A stretch of 21,470 nt of DNA from Verrucomicrobiales bacterium (GCA_007125835.1 SLCJ01000182.1:1-21470), one strand, 5' to 3'. Shown: positions 1-8,499, counted from the stretch's first letter. Program-made: numbers and translations. The notes: a model not told the origin generated them from the letters alone.

Positions 1-1182
1 CTCGCCACCCAAACCGGTGCCCCCGAGGTGTTCCAGCACGACATGATTTATGAGGTCAACCACTTCCTGTGGGATGATTTCTTCCTCTCGTCCATCCCCT
101 ACAGCCGCGGCGGATCGTCCACCCAAATCACGTGGAACCCCGCAGACCCACTTCCCAACAGCCGCCACGTGCTCAACCCCTGGATGGGAATAAACCAGGA
201 AACCCTGCGCCAGTGGCTCTCCAATCCGCCCGCTCCCTATGCCTCCGCCAACCGCAGCGCCTACCCCTTCCACCACGCCGCCTATTTCCTGATGAAGGAC
301 GGAGCCTTCAACGTGAACTCCACCTCCGTTGAGGCGTGGCGCGCCGTATTCTCCGCACTGCGCGACACCCCCCGCCCCACTCTCGACTCCAGCGCCGGGG
401 TGGAAGGCATGTTCAGCCGCCTTCTGGTACCCCACACCAGCGAGCCAGCGCAAGCACACAATTCGGCTGGCACATGGCAGAGTGGACGCCAGCTCACGGA
501 TCAAGAGATCGGGCGCCTTGCCGAGGCTATGGTCGACGAAGTCAGGCTGCGCGGCCCCTTCCTCAGTATGGGCGATTTCGTCAACCGTAGATTGAAGCCC
601 GGCATGCCCCTCGACCCGCGCCGCGGCCATCACCCAGACGACACCAGCGTTCGCGGTGCGCTGCAAGCCGCCATCGAACGCGCCGGGCTGAACAGCAGGC
701 TCCAGCGCTCCACCCCAAACTACCAAACCGACCGCACCGACGCCCAACGTGGCGGCGGAGGCATCGCGATCCCCGACCATGACGCCATGGTGGAATGGAA
801 ACTCTACGGTGCACCGGGATACCTGACCCAGGCCGACGTCCTGCAGGCCATCGGTCCGCAGTTGACCGCCCGGGGCGACACCTTCGTCATCCGGGTCTAT
901 GGTGAGAAAAAGGCCGACAATGGCCGTGTGCTCGCCACCGCCTGGGCCGAAGCCGTCGTCCAGCGCCTGCCTGACTACGTCGATGCCGCGCCGATCGACG
1001 ACTTCTCAGGAAACAGTGGCGGAAACCATCCCGCCGAAGCCTTCGTCATCGACACTCGCGACCGCACCGGGGCCCAGACGGGCGTGCTTGCGGAAAATCC
1101 GAACATAAGCGACATTAACCGACGCTTCGGTAGACAGTTCACCATCCGCTCCTTCCGCTGGCTCTCTCAAGATGAAATTTAA
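1..1182 (+). CDS. Verru_Chthon cassette protein A-like, C-terminal part (5' end outside window)
   Basis: The frame is open from the first base, so this is the last 393 codons of a longer gene. The ending (a stretch reading GDTFVIRVYGE, then WAEAVVQRLPDYVD) resembles what I recall of the C-terminus of Verru_Chthon cassette protein A. Those are very large proteins (over 1000 aa) encoded in four-gene cassettes in Verrucomicrobium and Chthoniobacter, next to genes with pilin-like N-terminal methylation motifs. Their function is unknown; a surface or pseudopilin-like system is only a guess. No catalytic motif or membrane segment is visible in this part. The next gene starts 11 bases before this stop codon, so the two are probably translationally coupled. 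The family call is from memory of the motif and is moderately sure; the reading frame is certain. Confidence 0.68.
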   Translation, partial: LATQTGAPEVFQHDMIYEVNHFLWDDFFLSSIPYSRGGSSTQITWNPADPLPNSRHVLNPWMGINQETLRQWLSNPPAPYASANRSAYPFHHAAYFLMKDGAFNVNSTSVEAWRAVFSALRDTPRPTLDSSAGVEGMFSRLLVPHTSEPAQAHNSAGTWQSGRQLTDQEIGRLAEAMVDEVRLRGPFLSMGDFVNRRLKPGMPLDPRRGHHPDDTSVRGALQAAIERAGLNSRLQRSTPNYQTDRTDAQRGGGGIAIPDHDAMVEWKLYGAPGYLTQADVLQAIGPQLTARGDTFVIRVYGEKKADNGRVLATAWAEAVVQRLPDYVDAAPIDDFSGNSGGNHPAEAFVIDTRDRTGAQTGVLAENPNISDINRRFGRQFTIRSFRWLSQDEI

Positions 1183-2017
1183 CCTATCCATTCTTTCCTT
1201 TGCCATCCTCCTTCCCCTCGGGCACGCCCCCGCCCAACAGAACGAGGGCCAGCCCGGCCGCGGGGATTCCGCAATCACCCGCGTCAGCGTGATTGCGATA
1301 GGTGATCCGCCGGAGCCACGGATGGACATCCAGGGGGAGTTCCGCGTGCTTGTCGACGTGCCCGAATCCGAATACCCGCCGCAGCGCCTTTTTGTTCCCC
1401 AACGGGGCAGCTCACGCGAGGAGGTATTCATCGGCATGAACGCGCCATCCTCCCAGTTTGAATACCGCGGTCCGAGCACCCTGCGCCTTCAAGAGCGCCG
1501 CGAACGGGGGGAGGGGAATTTTTCTTACTCCGACTACGCGGACGTCAACCTGGCGGCTCCCGGCCAGGATTCCACCATCGTTTTGATGCGCTCCCGCCCT
1601 GGAGCCTCGTGGCGCAGTGCCCCCCGAAGCATGGTGTTCCGCAACGACACCGAGAGCTTCCCTCTCGGCACCGCCCGCATCTTCAATTTCTCGTCCAAAC
1701 CCCTGATTTTCAGAGTTGGCGATGGCGAGCCTTTCGGCCTCAACCCACGTGCAGTACGGGTCGTCCCTGTGTCTGGAGAGATTTTTCTCTACTCCATTGC
1801 TTGGCTCGACAACGACGAACCCCAGATCATCGCCCAGGACCACGCTTCAGCATTCCAGAACGGCGACAGGATCAATCTAGTCGCCTACGACACCGATTCG
1901 AATAACCCGAACGCCCGCAGTGAGCCTATCCGCTTCAGCACCTACTTCGAATTCGCGCCCTACAGCGGCGGCAGCGGCGAAACACCCGATGAAGGCGACT
2001 CCGCTGACGAGCAATAG
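1172..2017 (+). CDS. Secreted hypothetical protein coupled to the cassette A gene
   Basis: This 281-aa protein starts with a signal peptide: Lys2, a hydrophobic run at residues 5-17, and a likely cleavage after APA at residue 21. The mature part is rich in Pro, Ser, Arg and acidic residues. It has no Cys pattern, metal motif or further membrane helix that I recognise. Residues 20-50 and the last 20 or so are low in complexity (GGSGETPDEGDSADEQ at the end). Its ATG lies inside the end of the upstream gene (11-base overlap, +1 frame), which indicates one operon and coupled translation. The gene is therefore probably a partner of the cassette A protein. It acts outside the cytoplasm; nothing more specific can be said. 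Confidence 0.72.
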   Translation: MKFNLSILSFAILLPLGHAPAQQNEGQPGRGDSAITRVSVIAIGDPPEPRMDIQGEFRVLVDVPESEYPPQRLFVPQRGSSREEVFIGMNAPSSQFEYRGPSTLRLQERRERGEGNFSYSDYADVNLAAPGQDSTIVLMRSRPGASWRSAPRSMVFRNDTESFPLGTARIFNFSSKPLIFRVGDGEPFGLNPRAVRVVPVSGEIFLYSIAWLDNDEPQIIAQDHASAFQNGDRINLVAYDTDSNNPNARSEPIRFSTYFEFAPYSGGSGETPDEGDSADEQ

Positions 2018-2029
2018 GGACAGACGGTG

Positions 2030-2088
2030 AATCTAGATTGCCTCCGGCCGCTCGGCAGCTTGTGCGGGCGGACGCAGCTTCTCTTCTT
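2030..2088. terminator. Convergent intergenic gap with a weak stem-loop
   Basis: The two transcription units meet here. On the + strand TGCG and CGCA pair around a 6-base loop at about 2060-2075, with an outer AGC/GCT separated by a bulge, followed by a pyrimidine-rich tract. It could terminate the rightward operon but is short and imperfect. Confidence 0.25.
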
Positions 2089-2892
2089 CTACACCCGCCC
2101 CTCGTAATCCATCAAGACGGACCAGAGGCCGCGCAGTGTGAGTCCGGGATCATGCCGGACATTCAGATCGCCCAGTCCCTCCAGCGCATCAAGGACGGCC
2201 GCGCCGTCGCCACCGGTAACCAGGACTTTTTCCACTGGATAACCGTGCTCGGCGAGCCACTCCATCTGGGCCGGAACGAGCTCCCTCACCATGCCGCGGA
2301 ATCCATGGCGGAGACCTGCGCCAATCGCCCGAACGGTGGGGTTCTCCACGGCATCCGGCTGAAATTCCCTCACCTGCCGGGCGCCGACCTCCGGCAGCCG
2401 GTCCGCCATCCGCCCCAACGCTGCTCCCATCACATCAATCCCGGGAGCGATCGCCCCTCCGGGGAATCTTGGCGGCTTACCCGGGATGAGAGGATCAAAG
2501 GTCACGGCCGTGCCAGCATCGATCACGATCACCGCTCCCTCCGGATCATCCGCCGCCGCGCCCCGCAGATTGGCCAGGCGGTCTGTTCCAATCACTTCCG
2601 GGTGCGCATGGTCTCGCAAGTCCAGCCCAGCATTGCGATGGTCAAGCATGAAACCTGGCAGCCCGCCCAACACCTCGCACCAATGCTCCAGAACACGTGC
2701 ACCATCGCGGCGCACACTGCAGATAGCCACGCCGCACAGGCGGCCGGCCGCTCCACCAAGTTCGCCCGCCAACCCGCGCTCCCAATCCGCCAGTCCCTCG
2801 CTCTCCGCCACAAGGCGCAGCCTCTGGAAAGACCCTTGGGCACCCAAGGCGAATTTGGTGAATCGGTTCGAATGGTCGATCAGCAGCCACAT
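2089..2892 (-). CDS. coaX: Type III pantothenate kinase
   Basis: This 267-aa protein phosphorylates pantothenate with ATP, the first step of coenzyme A synthesis, in the cytoplasm. It fits the type III (ASKHA-fold) family in length and motif order. There is an N-terminal phosphate-binding motif at residues 5-12 with Asp6, the GTDR motif with the likely catalytic Asp104, the IDAGTAVTFD motif at residues 124-133, and a GGAIAPG turn at 145-151. The N-terminal motif reads IDHSNRFTKF instead of the common DxGNT form, so the usual Gly and Thr are replaced by Ser and Arg. Asp and Asn are kept, so activity is still likely. The gene follows the FIST gene by 21 bases on the same strand and is probably co-transcribed with it. 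No other pantothenate kinase is visible in the window. Confidence 0.85.
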   Translation of the reverse strand: MWLLIDHSNRFTKFALGAQGSFQRLRLVAESEGLADWERGLAGELGGAAGRLCGVAICSVRRDGARVLEHWCEVLGGLPGFMLDHRNAGLDLRDHAHPEVIGTDRLANLRGAAADDPEGAVIVIDAGTAVTFDPLIPGKPPRFPGGAIAPGIDVMGAALGRMADRLPEVGARQVREFQPDAVENPTVRAIGAGLRHGFRGMVRELVPAQMEWLAEHGYPVEKVLVTGGDGAAVLDALEGLGDLNVRHDPGLTLRGLWSVLMDYEGRV

Positions 2893-2913
2893 GAACTCGG
2901 AGAAGGTTTCTGC

Positions 2914-4089
2914 CTATCCGGACGCGCCTCCGTCGGCCATGAACAGGGCACCCACCACACTGAAGGCGTGGGCCTGCAGGCGCCCGCCCATCGGCGCAAA
3001 TTCGCCGTTGGCAAAACATCCCGCCAACGGAAAACGCCCCAACAAATCCGCCAACAGCCCGGCATCATGATCCGGGCTCTGGAAAAAACCCGTGCCGCGG
3101 CCCAAGCAGGGAAACAAAAGACCCGCAACCGGCCCCTCGGAACCGGCCCGGCGGGCGAGGCCCTCCAGCTCCCGCCGCCACACTTCATCCGCACGCCCCG
3201 GATCTCGAAGATGAAAGCTCAAGGTCTGTCCGACACGGGGCTGGCACGCCACAGCAAGGGCTCCACTCCCCTCGTCGGCTCCCAGAATCGGCCGCACCAC
3301 CACCTCTCCCGGCTCTTTTTCCGAAGCCGCCAGCCCCACATGCAGCGCCCCCTGCTTGAGCAAGCCATCGCCACCCTTCCTTCTCGCATCCTCCAACACT
3401 TCCTCAAGCCGCGCATACGCCGGCATACCACCCAGACTCAACACCGAGTTTCCATGCACTCCGGTCACCACATAGGGAAACCCCACCGCCCGGCTCGATG
3501 CCCCGTGCACACCAAGCACCCTCACCGCACCTCCGAAATGGATTGCCAAGGCCGCCGCGTCCGAGACACCCTTCTCCGTAAACAAAAACATCGACGCCGG
3601 ATCCATCCCGCCGCTCGCCAGCCCGCCGAAAGCCGGCCTCCCGGGGTATAGCTTGTTCCACTCGACCAGCCACGGGTCTGCGGCCAGCCTCACCGGACTG
3701 CCCAACAAAACCGCTGCCGACCCCTCCACCGGTCGCTCCGGCCACCGCTCCGGATTCGCACTCCACTCCTCGACCCGGATCGTCGCCTCCGGCAGGCGCA
3801 AGGCCAACAGTGAGCATCCCGGCACCGACTCCGACTCGCCCCCGGTTGCCACCAGGCCGGCGGCGGAGCAACCCACCACATGCGGACATCGCAGGCCAAT
3901 CTGCACCACCTCCACCAGCTCCGCGAGATGCGGAGACCAATCCGGGGACACAAACACAAAGGCCACATCCGCCATCCCTCCTATGCGGCGGCGAAGATCA
4001 TCCACTGCGGCTTCGAGTTTCTCCTCACACCACGTGTCAAGCAAAAGCCGGGAGGCCGCACGGGCCTTTTCTGGGGGGCGGGTCGTCAT
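2914..4089 (-). CDS. FIST-domain protein (FIST_N plus FIST_C)
   Basis: This 391-aa soluble protein has the two-part FIST architecture: an N-terminal FIST domain (about residues 25-210, with the VVGCSAAG and FGGLASGG stretches) and a FIST_C domain (about 215-385, with the GRG, PDHDAGLL and CFANGE-GG motifs). FIST domains are proposed to sense small ligands such as amino acids. Here there is no kinase, methyl-acceptor or GGDEF output domain, so the role is unknown. The open frame continues upstream to 4167, but that start lies inside the tRNA gene. I chose the ATG at 4089, which gives the product Met-Thr-Thr-Arg and avoids the tRNA. The tRNA ends only 39 bases upstream and coaX follows by 21 bases. 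Confidence 0.8.
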   Translation of the reverse strand: MTTRPPEKARAASRLLLDTWCEEKLEAAVDDLRRRIGGMADVAFVFVSPDWSPHLAELVEVVQIGLRCPHVVGCSAAGLVATGGESESVPGCSLLALRLPEATIRVEEWSANPERWPERPVEGSAAVLLGSPVRLAADPWLVEWNKLYPGRPAFGGLASGGMDPASMFLFTEKGVSDAAALAIHFGGAVRVLGVHGASSRAVGFPYVVTGVHGNSVLSLGGMPAYARLEEVLEDARRKGGDGLLKQGALHVGLAASEKEPGEVVVRPILGADEGSGALAVACQPRVGQTLSFHLRDPGRADEVWRRELEGLARRAGSEGPVAGLLFPCLGRGTGFFQSPDHDAGLLADLLGRFPLAGCFANGEFAPMGGRLQAHAFSVVGALFMADGGASG

Positions 4090-4128
4090 GTCGTTGTCTT
4101 CACTACTGCCATACGGCCCAGCCCACCG

Positions 4129-4210
4129 TGCCAGGAGCGGGACTCGAACCCGCACGGGCAAGCCCACCAGTTCCTAAGACTGGCGCGTCTACCAATTTCG
4201 CCATCCTGGC
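4129..4210 (-). tRNA. tRNA-Leu (anticodon UAG)
   Basis: This 82-base gene folds as a class II tRNA. The acceptor stem pairs GCCAGGA with TCCTGGC and the discriminator base is A. The anticodon stem CCAGT/ACTGG encloses the loop CTTAGGA with anticodon TAG. A long variable arm (GGGCTTGCCC) follows, then the T stem GCGGG/CCCGC with loop TTCGAGT. A long variable arm together with the UAG anticodon identifies leucine (CUN codons). The CCA end is not encoded. It lies between pflA and the FIST gene, all on the same strand. Confidence 0.97.
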
Positions 4211-4240
4211 TTGGATCGCCGGCCGCCGGGGCCGCTCCAC

Positions 4241-4269
4241 AGTATGCCCCCTTTTCCCTCCACACGCAA
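4241..4269 (-). promoter_or_regulatory. Sigma70-type promoter for tRNA-Leu
   Basis: On the minus strand TTGCGT (4264-4269) and CATACT (4241-4246) are separated by exactly 17 bases. The expected start of transcription is about 24 bases before the tRNA 5' end, with a GC-rich discriminator typical of stable RNA genes. It could also drive FIST and coaX. Confidence 0.5.
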
Positions 4270-4298
4270 GCCAAGCCACCGCCAAAAAAACTATCACC

Positions 4299-5126
4299 CT
4301 ACTCACACCGCACACCCGCCCGCCGAAACCGCTCACGGGCCGCCTCCGTCTCCTCATCACCCGCCGGCGGGGTGTCCGCCAGTGGATACGTCTTGCCCAA
4401 ACTCTCCCACTTCGCGCGCCCGAGTTGATGGAACGGCAGCACCTCCGCCTTCTCCACGGCATCACCCAACTCCGCCGTGATGGCCGCCACACCATCGATG
4501 TTCCCGGCCTCGTCGGTCAAACCGGGAACCAAAACGAACCTCACCCACATCCGCTTCCCCGCTGCCGCAAGGCGCCGCGCGAAATCCAACGTCGGCTGCA
4601 ACTCCACTCCGGTCACCCGCCGATACGTGTCCGGATCACTCGATTTGATGTCCAACAGCCACAAGTCGGTCAAGTCCAGAATTTCACTGTCGGCATTCAC
4701 CCCTAAAAACCCGGACGTATCCACCGCCGTGTGCAGCCCCATCTCCCGGCAGCCCCGCAACAGAGCCCGGAGAAAGCGGGGCTGCATCATGGGCTCGCCA
4801 CCACTGAATGTCACGCCACCCCGCCGCAAAAACGGACGCTGCCGCCTCACATCCTCAAGCACCGACTCCACCGTCCGGAAATCGCCATGGCTAGAGCAGG
4901 CCGTGTCCGGATTGTGGCAGTAGACGCAGCGTAATGGGCAGCCCGCAAGAAACACGACAAACCGCACTCCCGGTCCGTCGATCATGCCCGCACTTTCCAC
5001 CGAGTGAACGTGGCCCGCCGCAGCGGAGGCACGTTCCTTCATTGCTTGATCGTTTATTTCACTCATTCCATTCAAACCGCGCACCGGGTAGGGGGAAATC
5101 CGGACGAAACCACCGCATCCACTCAT
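4299..5126 (-). CDS. pflA: Pyruvate formate-lyase activating enzyme (radical SAM)
   Basis: A radical-SAM enzyme that uses a 4Fe-4S cluster and S-adenosylmethionine to put the glycyl radical on PflB. The cluster motif CPLRCVYC (CxxxCxxC, Cys63, Cys67, Cys70 from the first Met) is intact. It is preceded by the typical DGPGVRFVVFL stretch and followed by the FSGGEP motif. The first ATG overlaps the pflB stop as ATGA, which suggests translational coupling and is the start given here (275 aa). This adds about 20 residues compared with the usual enzyme (about 246 aa). The Met at 5066 (MSEINDQ) would give 255 aa and is a real alternative. Neither start has a strong ribosome binding site. Together with pflB it forms a complete, O2-sensitive fermentative system. 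Confidence 0.93.
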   Translation of the reverse strand: MSGCGGFVRISPYPVRGLNGMSEINDQAMKERASAAAGHVHSVESAGMIDGPGVRFVVFLAGCPLRCVYCHNPDTACSSHGDFRTVESVLEDVRRQRPFLRRGGVTFSGGEPMMQPRFLRALLRGCREMGLHTAVDTSGFLGVNADSEILDLTDLWLLDIKSSDPDTYRRVTGVELQPTLDFARRLAAAGKRMWVRFVLVPGLTDEAGNIDGVAAITAELGDAVEKAEVLPFHQLGRAKWESLGKTYPLADTPPAGDEETEAARERFRRAGVRCE

Positions 5127-7384
5127 CGCGTGCGGTGGAACGTGCGCTGGATCACATCGAGCTGCTGCTCGCGCGTCAGCTTCACAAAGTGCACGGCATA
5201 ACCCGAAACACGCACCGTAAGCTGCGGATACCGCTCCGGATGTTCCATGGCCTCCTCAAGTGTCTCCTTGAGAAACACGTTGACGTTTACATGATGGCCG
5301 CCCGATCCGAAATATCCGTCGATCAATTGCGAAAGATTGCGCACGCGCGACAGGTCATCCCGCCCCAGCGCCCCTGGAACAATGCTGAACGTGTAGCTGA
5401 TACCGTCCAGCGCCTCACTGTACGGAAGCGAAGCCACCGAGGCCATCGAGGCCACCGCGCCCTTCATGTCGCGGCCGTGAAGCGGGTTGGCTCCCGGCGC
5501 GAAGGGCTCGCCGACGCGCCTTCCATCCGGTGTGTTTCCTGTTTTCTTTCCATACACCACATTGGATGTGATGGTGAGGATCGACTGCGTGGGCACCGCA
5601 TCCCGGTAGGGCTTCTGCCTGCGCAGACAATCCATGAACTCACGGCAGCACCAGCGGGCAATCGAATCGGCGCGGTCGTCGTTGTTGCCATAGCTCGGAA
5701 ACTCGCCCTCGATCTCATAATCCGTCGCCAGGCCCCGCTCGTCCCGCAACACCCGCACCTTCGCGTAACGCATCGCCGAAAGCGAATCCGCCACCACCGA
5801 GAGCCCCGCGAAACCACAGGCCATCGTGCGCAGGATATCCCGGTCGTGGAGCGCCATTTGCAGACGCTCGTAGGAATATTTGTCGTGCATGTAGTGAATG
5901 ATGTTGAGCGCGTTCACATACTGCGCCGCCAGCCATTCCATCATCCGCTTCAGCGCCGCCACCACCTCATCATGGTCGAGCACGTCCGCCGTGATCGGCG
6001 CGAACTCCGGCCCCACCTGCTCGCCGGTGATTTCATCACGCCCGCCATTGATTGCGTAGAGCAGGGTTTTTGCGAGATTAACCCGCGCACCAAAAAACTG
6101 CATCTGCTTGCCCAGGCGCATGGCCGAGACACAACACGCGATGCCATAGTCATCGCCCCAGTAGTCTCGCATCAGGTCGTCGTTCTCATACTGCACCGAA
6201 CTGGTCTCAATCGACGTCCTCGAACAAAAATCCTTGAACCCCTCGGGCAACCTCTCAGACCAAAGCACGGTAAGATTCGGCTCCGGAGCCGGTCCAAGAT
6301 TGTGCAAGGTCTGCAAAAACCGGAAACTACAGCGGGTCACCAGCGTGCGCCCGTCGGTGCCCATGCCACCAATCGACTCCGTGACCCATGTCGGATCACC
6401 CGAGAAAAGCTGATTGTAGTCCTCCGTGCGCGCGAATCGCACCAGGCGCAGCTTGATCACCAACTGGTCAACCAGCTCCTGCGCCCCGGTTTCGTCAAGC
6501 ACGCCCTCCCGCATGTCCCGATCAATGTAGATGTCGAGAAAGGTCGAAACCCTCCCCAGCGACATCGCCGCTCCATTCTGCTCCTTCACGGCGGCCAAAT
6601 AGGCGAAATACATCCACTGGAAAGCCTCGCGCGCGTTGGTCGCCGGACGCGAAATGTCGAAGCCGTGGGCTTTCGCCATTGCCGCCAGCTCTTTCAGCGC
6701 GCGAATCTGCTCCGACAATTCCTCACGCAGACGGATCATCACCTCGTCGAGATTCGCACCGGTGGTATTGTCCTGCTCACGGTGCTTCTCGGCGATCAAG
6801 CGATCCACCCCATAAAGTGCCACACGGCGGTAGTCGCCGATAATCCGCCCGCGGCCATAAGCATCCGGCAGGCCGGTGATCACGCCCGCCGACCGACAAC
6901 GCCGGATCTCCGGGGTGTAGGCATCGAAAACGCCGTCGTTGTGCGTCTTGCGGTGCTTGAAAATTTCCGCTGTTGCGGGATCCACCGTGCCCCCCGCCGA
7001 TTCGACCGCTGCCTTCGCCATGCGGTATCCGCCAAAAGGCATGAACGCCCGCTTCAAGGGCTTATCCGTCTGAAAGCCGACGATCATTTCCAAGTCGGCG
7101 TCGATGGCTCCAGGCGCGTGCGAAGTAATGCCCGACACAATCTTCTCATCCACCTCCAGCACCCCGCCGGCGGCCAGCTCGTCCTCAAGAAGCTTGGTCG
7201 TCTTCTTCCACAGCGCCAGTGTGCGCTCCGTCGGCCCCGTGAGAAAACTCTCCTCCCCTTCGAAAGGCGCGTAATTCTTCTGGATGAAATCGCGCACATC
7301 AATCGTCTCACGCCACACCCCAGGCTCAAATCCCCGCCAACCATCAATGCTTGCGGATTGTTCCACTTGGTTTTTTGTCTTCAT
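5123..7384 (-). CDS. pflB: Formate C-acetyltransferase (pyruvate formate-lyase)
   Basis: This 753-aa glycyl radical enzyme converts pyruvate and CoA to acetyl-CoA and formate during anaerobic growth. The paired catalytic cysteines are Cys417 and Cys418 (IACCVSA). The radical glycine is Gly728 in the RVSGYA motif near the C-terminus. These positions closely match the E. coli enzyme (Cys418/419, Gly734 of 760), so this is a true PFL rather than a glycerol dehydratase or choline lyase relative. The start at 7384 (MKTKNQ) has a purine-rich stretch (AAGAAGAG) a few bases upstream. pflA follows with an ATGA overlap. A glycyl radical enzyme implies that the organism faces anoxia at least at times. 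Confidence 0.97.
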   Translation of the reverse strand: MKTKNQVEQSASIDGWRGFEPGVWRETIDVRDFIQKNYAPFEGEESFLTGPTERTLALWKKTTKLLEDELAAGGVLEVDEKIVSGITSHAPGAIDADLEMIVGFQTDKPLKRAFMPFGGYRMAKAAVESAGGTVDPATAEIFKHRKTHNDGVFDAYTPEIRRCRSAGVITGLPDAYGRGRIIGDYRRVALYGVDRLIAEKHREQDNTTGANLDEVMIRLREELSEQIRALKELAAMAKAHGFDISRPATNAREAFQWMYFAYLAAVKEQNGAAMSLGRVSTFLDIYIDRDMREGVLDETGAQELVDQLVIKLRLVRFARTEDYNQLFSGDPTWVTESIGGMGTDGRTLVTRCSFRFLQTLHNLGPAPEPNLTVLWSERLPEGFKDFCSRTSIETSSVQYENDDLMRDYWGDDYGIACCVSAMRLGKQMQFFGARVNLAKTLLYAINGGRDEITGEQVGPEFAPITADVLDHDEVVAALKRMMEWLAAQYVNALNIIHYMHDKYSYERLQMALHDRDILRTMACGFAGLSVVADSLSAMRYAKVRVLRDERGLATDYEIEGEFPSYGNNDDRADSIARWCCREFMDCLRRQKPYRDAVPTQSILTITSNVVYGKKTGNTPDGRRVGEPFAPGANPLHGRDMKGAVASMASVASLPYSEALDGISYTFSIVPGALGRDDLSRVRNLSQLIDGYFGSGGHHVNVNVFLKETLEEAMEHPERYPQLTVRVSGYAVHFVKLTREQQLDVIQRTFHRTR

Positions 7385-7436
7385 GTCGTGCTCTTCTTAC
7401 CCCGAAAATGACCGCAGGTCAAGATAAATCGACAAA

Positions 7437-7452
7437 CATGTCTAAATACATG
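7437..7452. promoter_or_regulatory. Possible operator upstream of pflB
   Basis: An AT-rich inverted repeat, CATGT-N6-ACATG, lies 53 bases upstream of the pflB start in otherwise GC-rich DNA. It does not match the FNR (TTGAT-N4-ATCAA) or CRP consensus. Its position suits a regulator-binding site, but the regulator is unknown. Confidence 0.25.
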
Positions 7453-7565
7453 CCTGGCCTCCCCCCGAAAAAGGCATTGAACCGCAAGGGCATGGAGACA
7501 GGATGATCCGCATCGTGGATCGTCCTCGCGCTGCGGCAACGGTTCACGGCAGATCGCTGGCATTC

Positions 7566-7585
7566 TTGAGCGCTGAATCGCTCAA
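7566..7585 (-). terminator. Stem-loop at the end of the epimerase gene
   Basis: TTGAGCG and CGCTCAA pair perfectly (7 bp) around a 6-base loop; the stem includes the epimerase stop codon. There is no T-run after it. A second inverted repeat (GGATGATCC-N7-GGATCGTCC, 7501-7525) lies further downstream. Confidence 0.35.
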
Positions 7586-8499
7586 ACTTTCCCGCGAAAA
7601 GACTCCAGCGTCTCGGCGATGCCCTTCTCCAGGCTGCTTTCGTGCCGGAAACCCGCCGCCAGCAACTTGTCCACCGAGGCACGGGAGTGTCGCACATCGC
7701 CGGGACGCTCGTCAAGATGCTGGATTTCCGAGCTGGATCCGGACAGGCGGACAATCATCTCCGCGAGGTCGTTGACCGTGATGCTGCCTCCGTAGCCCAC
7801 ATTGAAGGTGCCATGCAGGTCGGGAGTTTCCGCCGCAAACGAAAGTGCCGCCACAATGTCCTTCACGTGAATGAAATCGCGGGTCTGCCCGCCATCCCCG
7901 AAAATCGTCAGCGGCTCGTTGGCGAAAGCCTTGTGCATGAAAATGGGCACTGCCGCCGCATACGCGCTCTTGGGGTCCTGCCTGGGCCCGAACACATTGA
8001 AAAACCGCAGCGAAGTGGTGCGGAGGCGTCCCTCGTTGCGGAACATTTCGAGGTAATACTCGCCGTCCAACTTGGTGATCGCATACGGACTCTTCGGCTC
8101 AGGCAGCATGTCCTCGGTCTTCGGCACGGTCGGGTTGTCGCCGTAGATCGCCGCGCTGCTGGCGAGCACCAGCTTTTTCGCACCGGTCTCGCTCGCCTCT
8201 TCAAGTACCGTGAGCAGACCATTCACGTTGATCTCGACACACTCCGCAGGCTTGAACATCGACTCCGGCACCGAAATCATCGCCGCAAGATGGAATACCA
8301 AATCACATCCCTGCACCGCCTCCCGAACCGCCTCGCGGTCGGTGATCGACCCCTCGATGAACTCGCATTCCAAGCCATCCAGATTGGCGCGGTAGCCGCT
8401 CCGCAGGTTGTCCAGCACCACAATCTCCGCACGCCCCTGATAACGCTCCACCACGTGGCTTCCAATGAAGCCGGCTCCGCCAGTCACTAAAATTTTCAT
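7582..8499 (-). CDS. NAD-dependent epimerase/dehydratase (UDP-glucose 4-epimerase-like)
   Basis: This 305-aa extended short-chain dehydrogenase acts on nucleotide sugars. The N-terminal Rossmann motif is TGGAGFIGSH (residues 6-15). Asp34 (VVLDNL) is the likely NAD-binding acidic residue. The LAAMISVPES stretch, the catalytic SSAAIYG serine region and the YAITK motif (YxxxK) all follow in the usual order, and RFFNVFGPRQ and TRDFIHVKDI are typical of GalE/WbpP-like epimerases. The exact sugar (UDP-glucose, UDP-GlcNAc or an acid form) cannot be told from the sequence. It probably supplies sugars for surface polysaccharide. It stands alone: pflB follows after 197 bp and the upstream gap is 337 bp. 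Confidence 0.88.
   Translation of the reverse strand: MKILVTGGAGFIGSHVVERYQGRAEIVVLDNLRSGYRANLDGLECEFIEGSITDREAVREAVQGCDLVFHLAAMISVPESMFKPAECVEINVNGLLTVLEEASETGAKKLVLASSAAIYGDNPTVPKTEDMLPEPKSPYAITKLDGEYYLEMFRNEGRLRTTSLRFFNVFGPRQDPKSAYAAAVPIFMHKAFANEPLTIFGDGGQTRDFIHVKDIVAALSFAAETPDLHGTFNVGYGGSITVNDLAEMIVRLSGSSSEIQHLDERPGDVRHSRASVDKLLAAGFRHESSLEKGIAETLESFRGKV

Noticed and set aside
2038..3651. Long open frame of 537 codons on the + strand
   Set aside because: It is antisense to coaX and the FIST gene, has no family motif, and its His/Pro/Arg-rich product is the usual shadow of GC-rich genes.
4090..4167. N-terminal extension of the FIST protein to 4167
   Set aside because: It would start inside the tRNA-Leu gene; the ATG at 4089 fits better.
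4934..7411. Open frame of 825 codons on the + strand
   Set aside because: Antisense to pflB, whose catalytic Cys pair and radical Gly are certain; the product is a low-complexity Arg/His-rich shadow.
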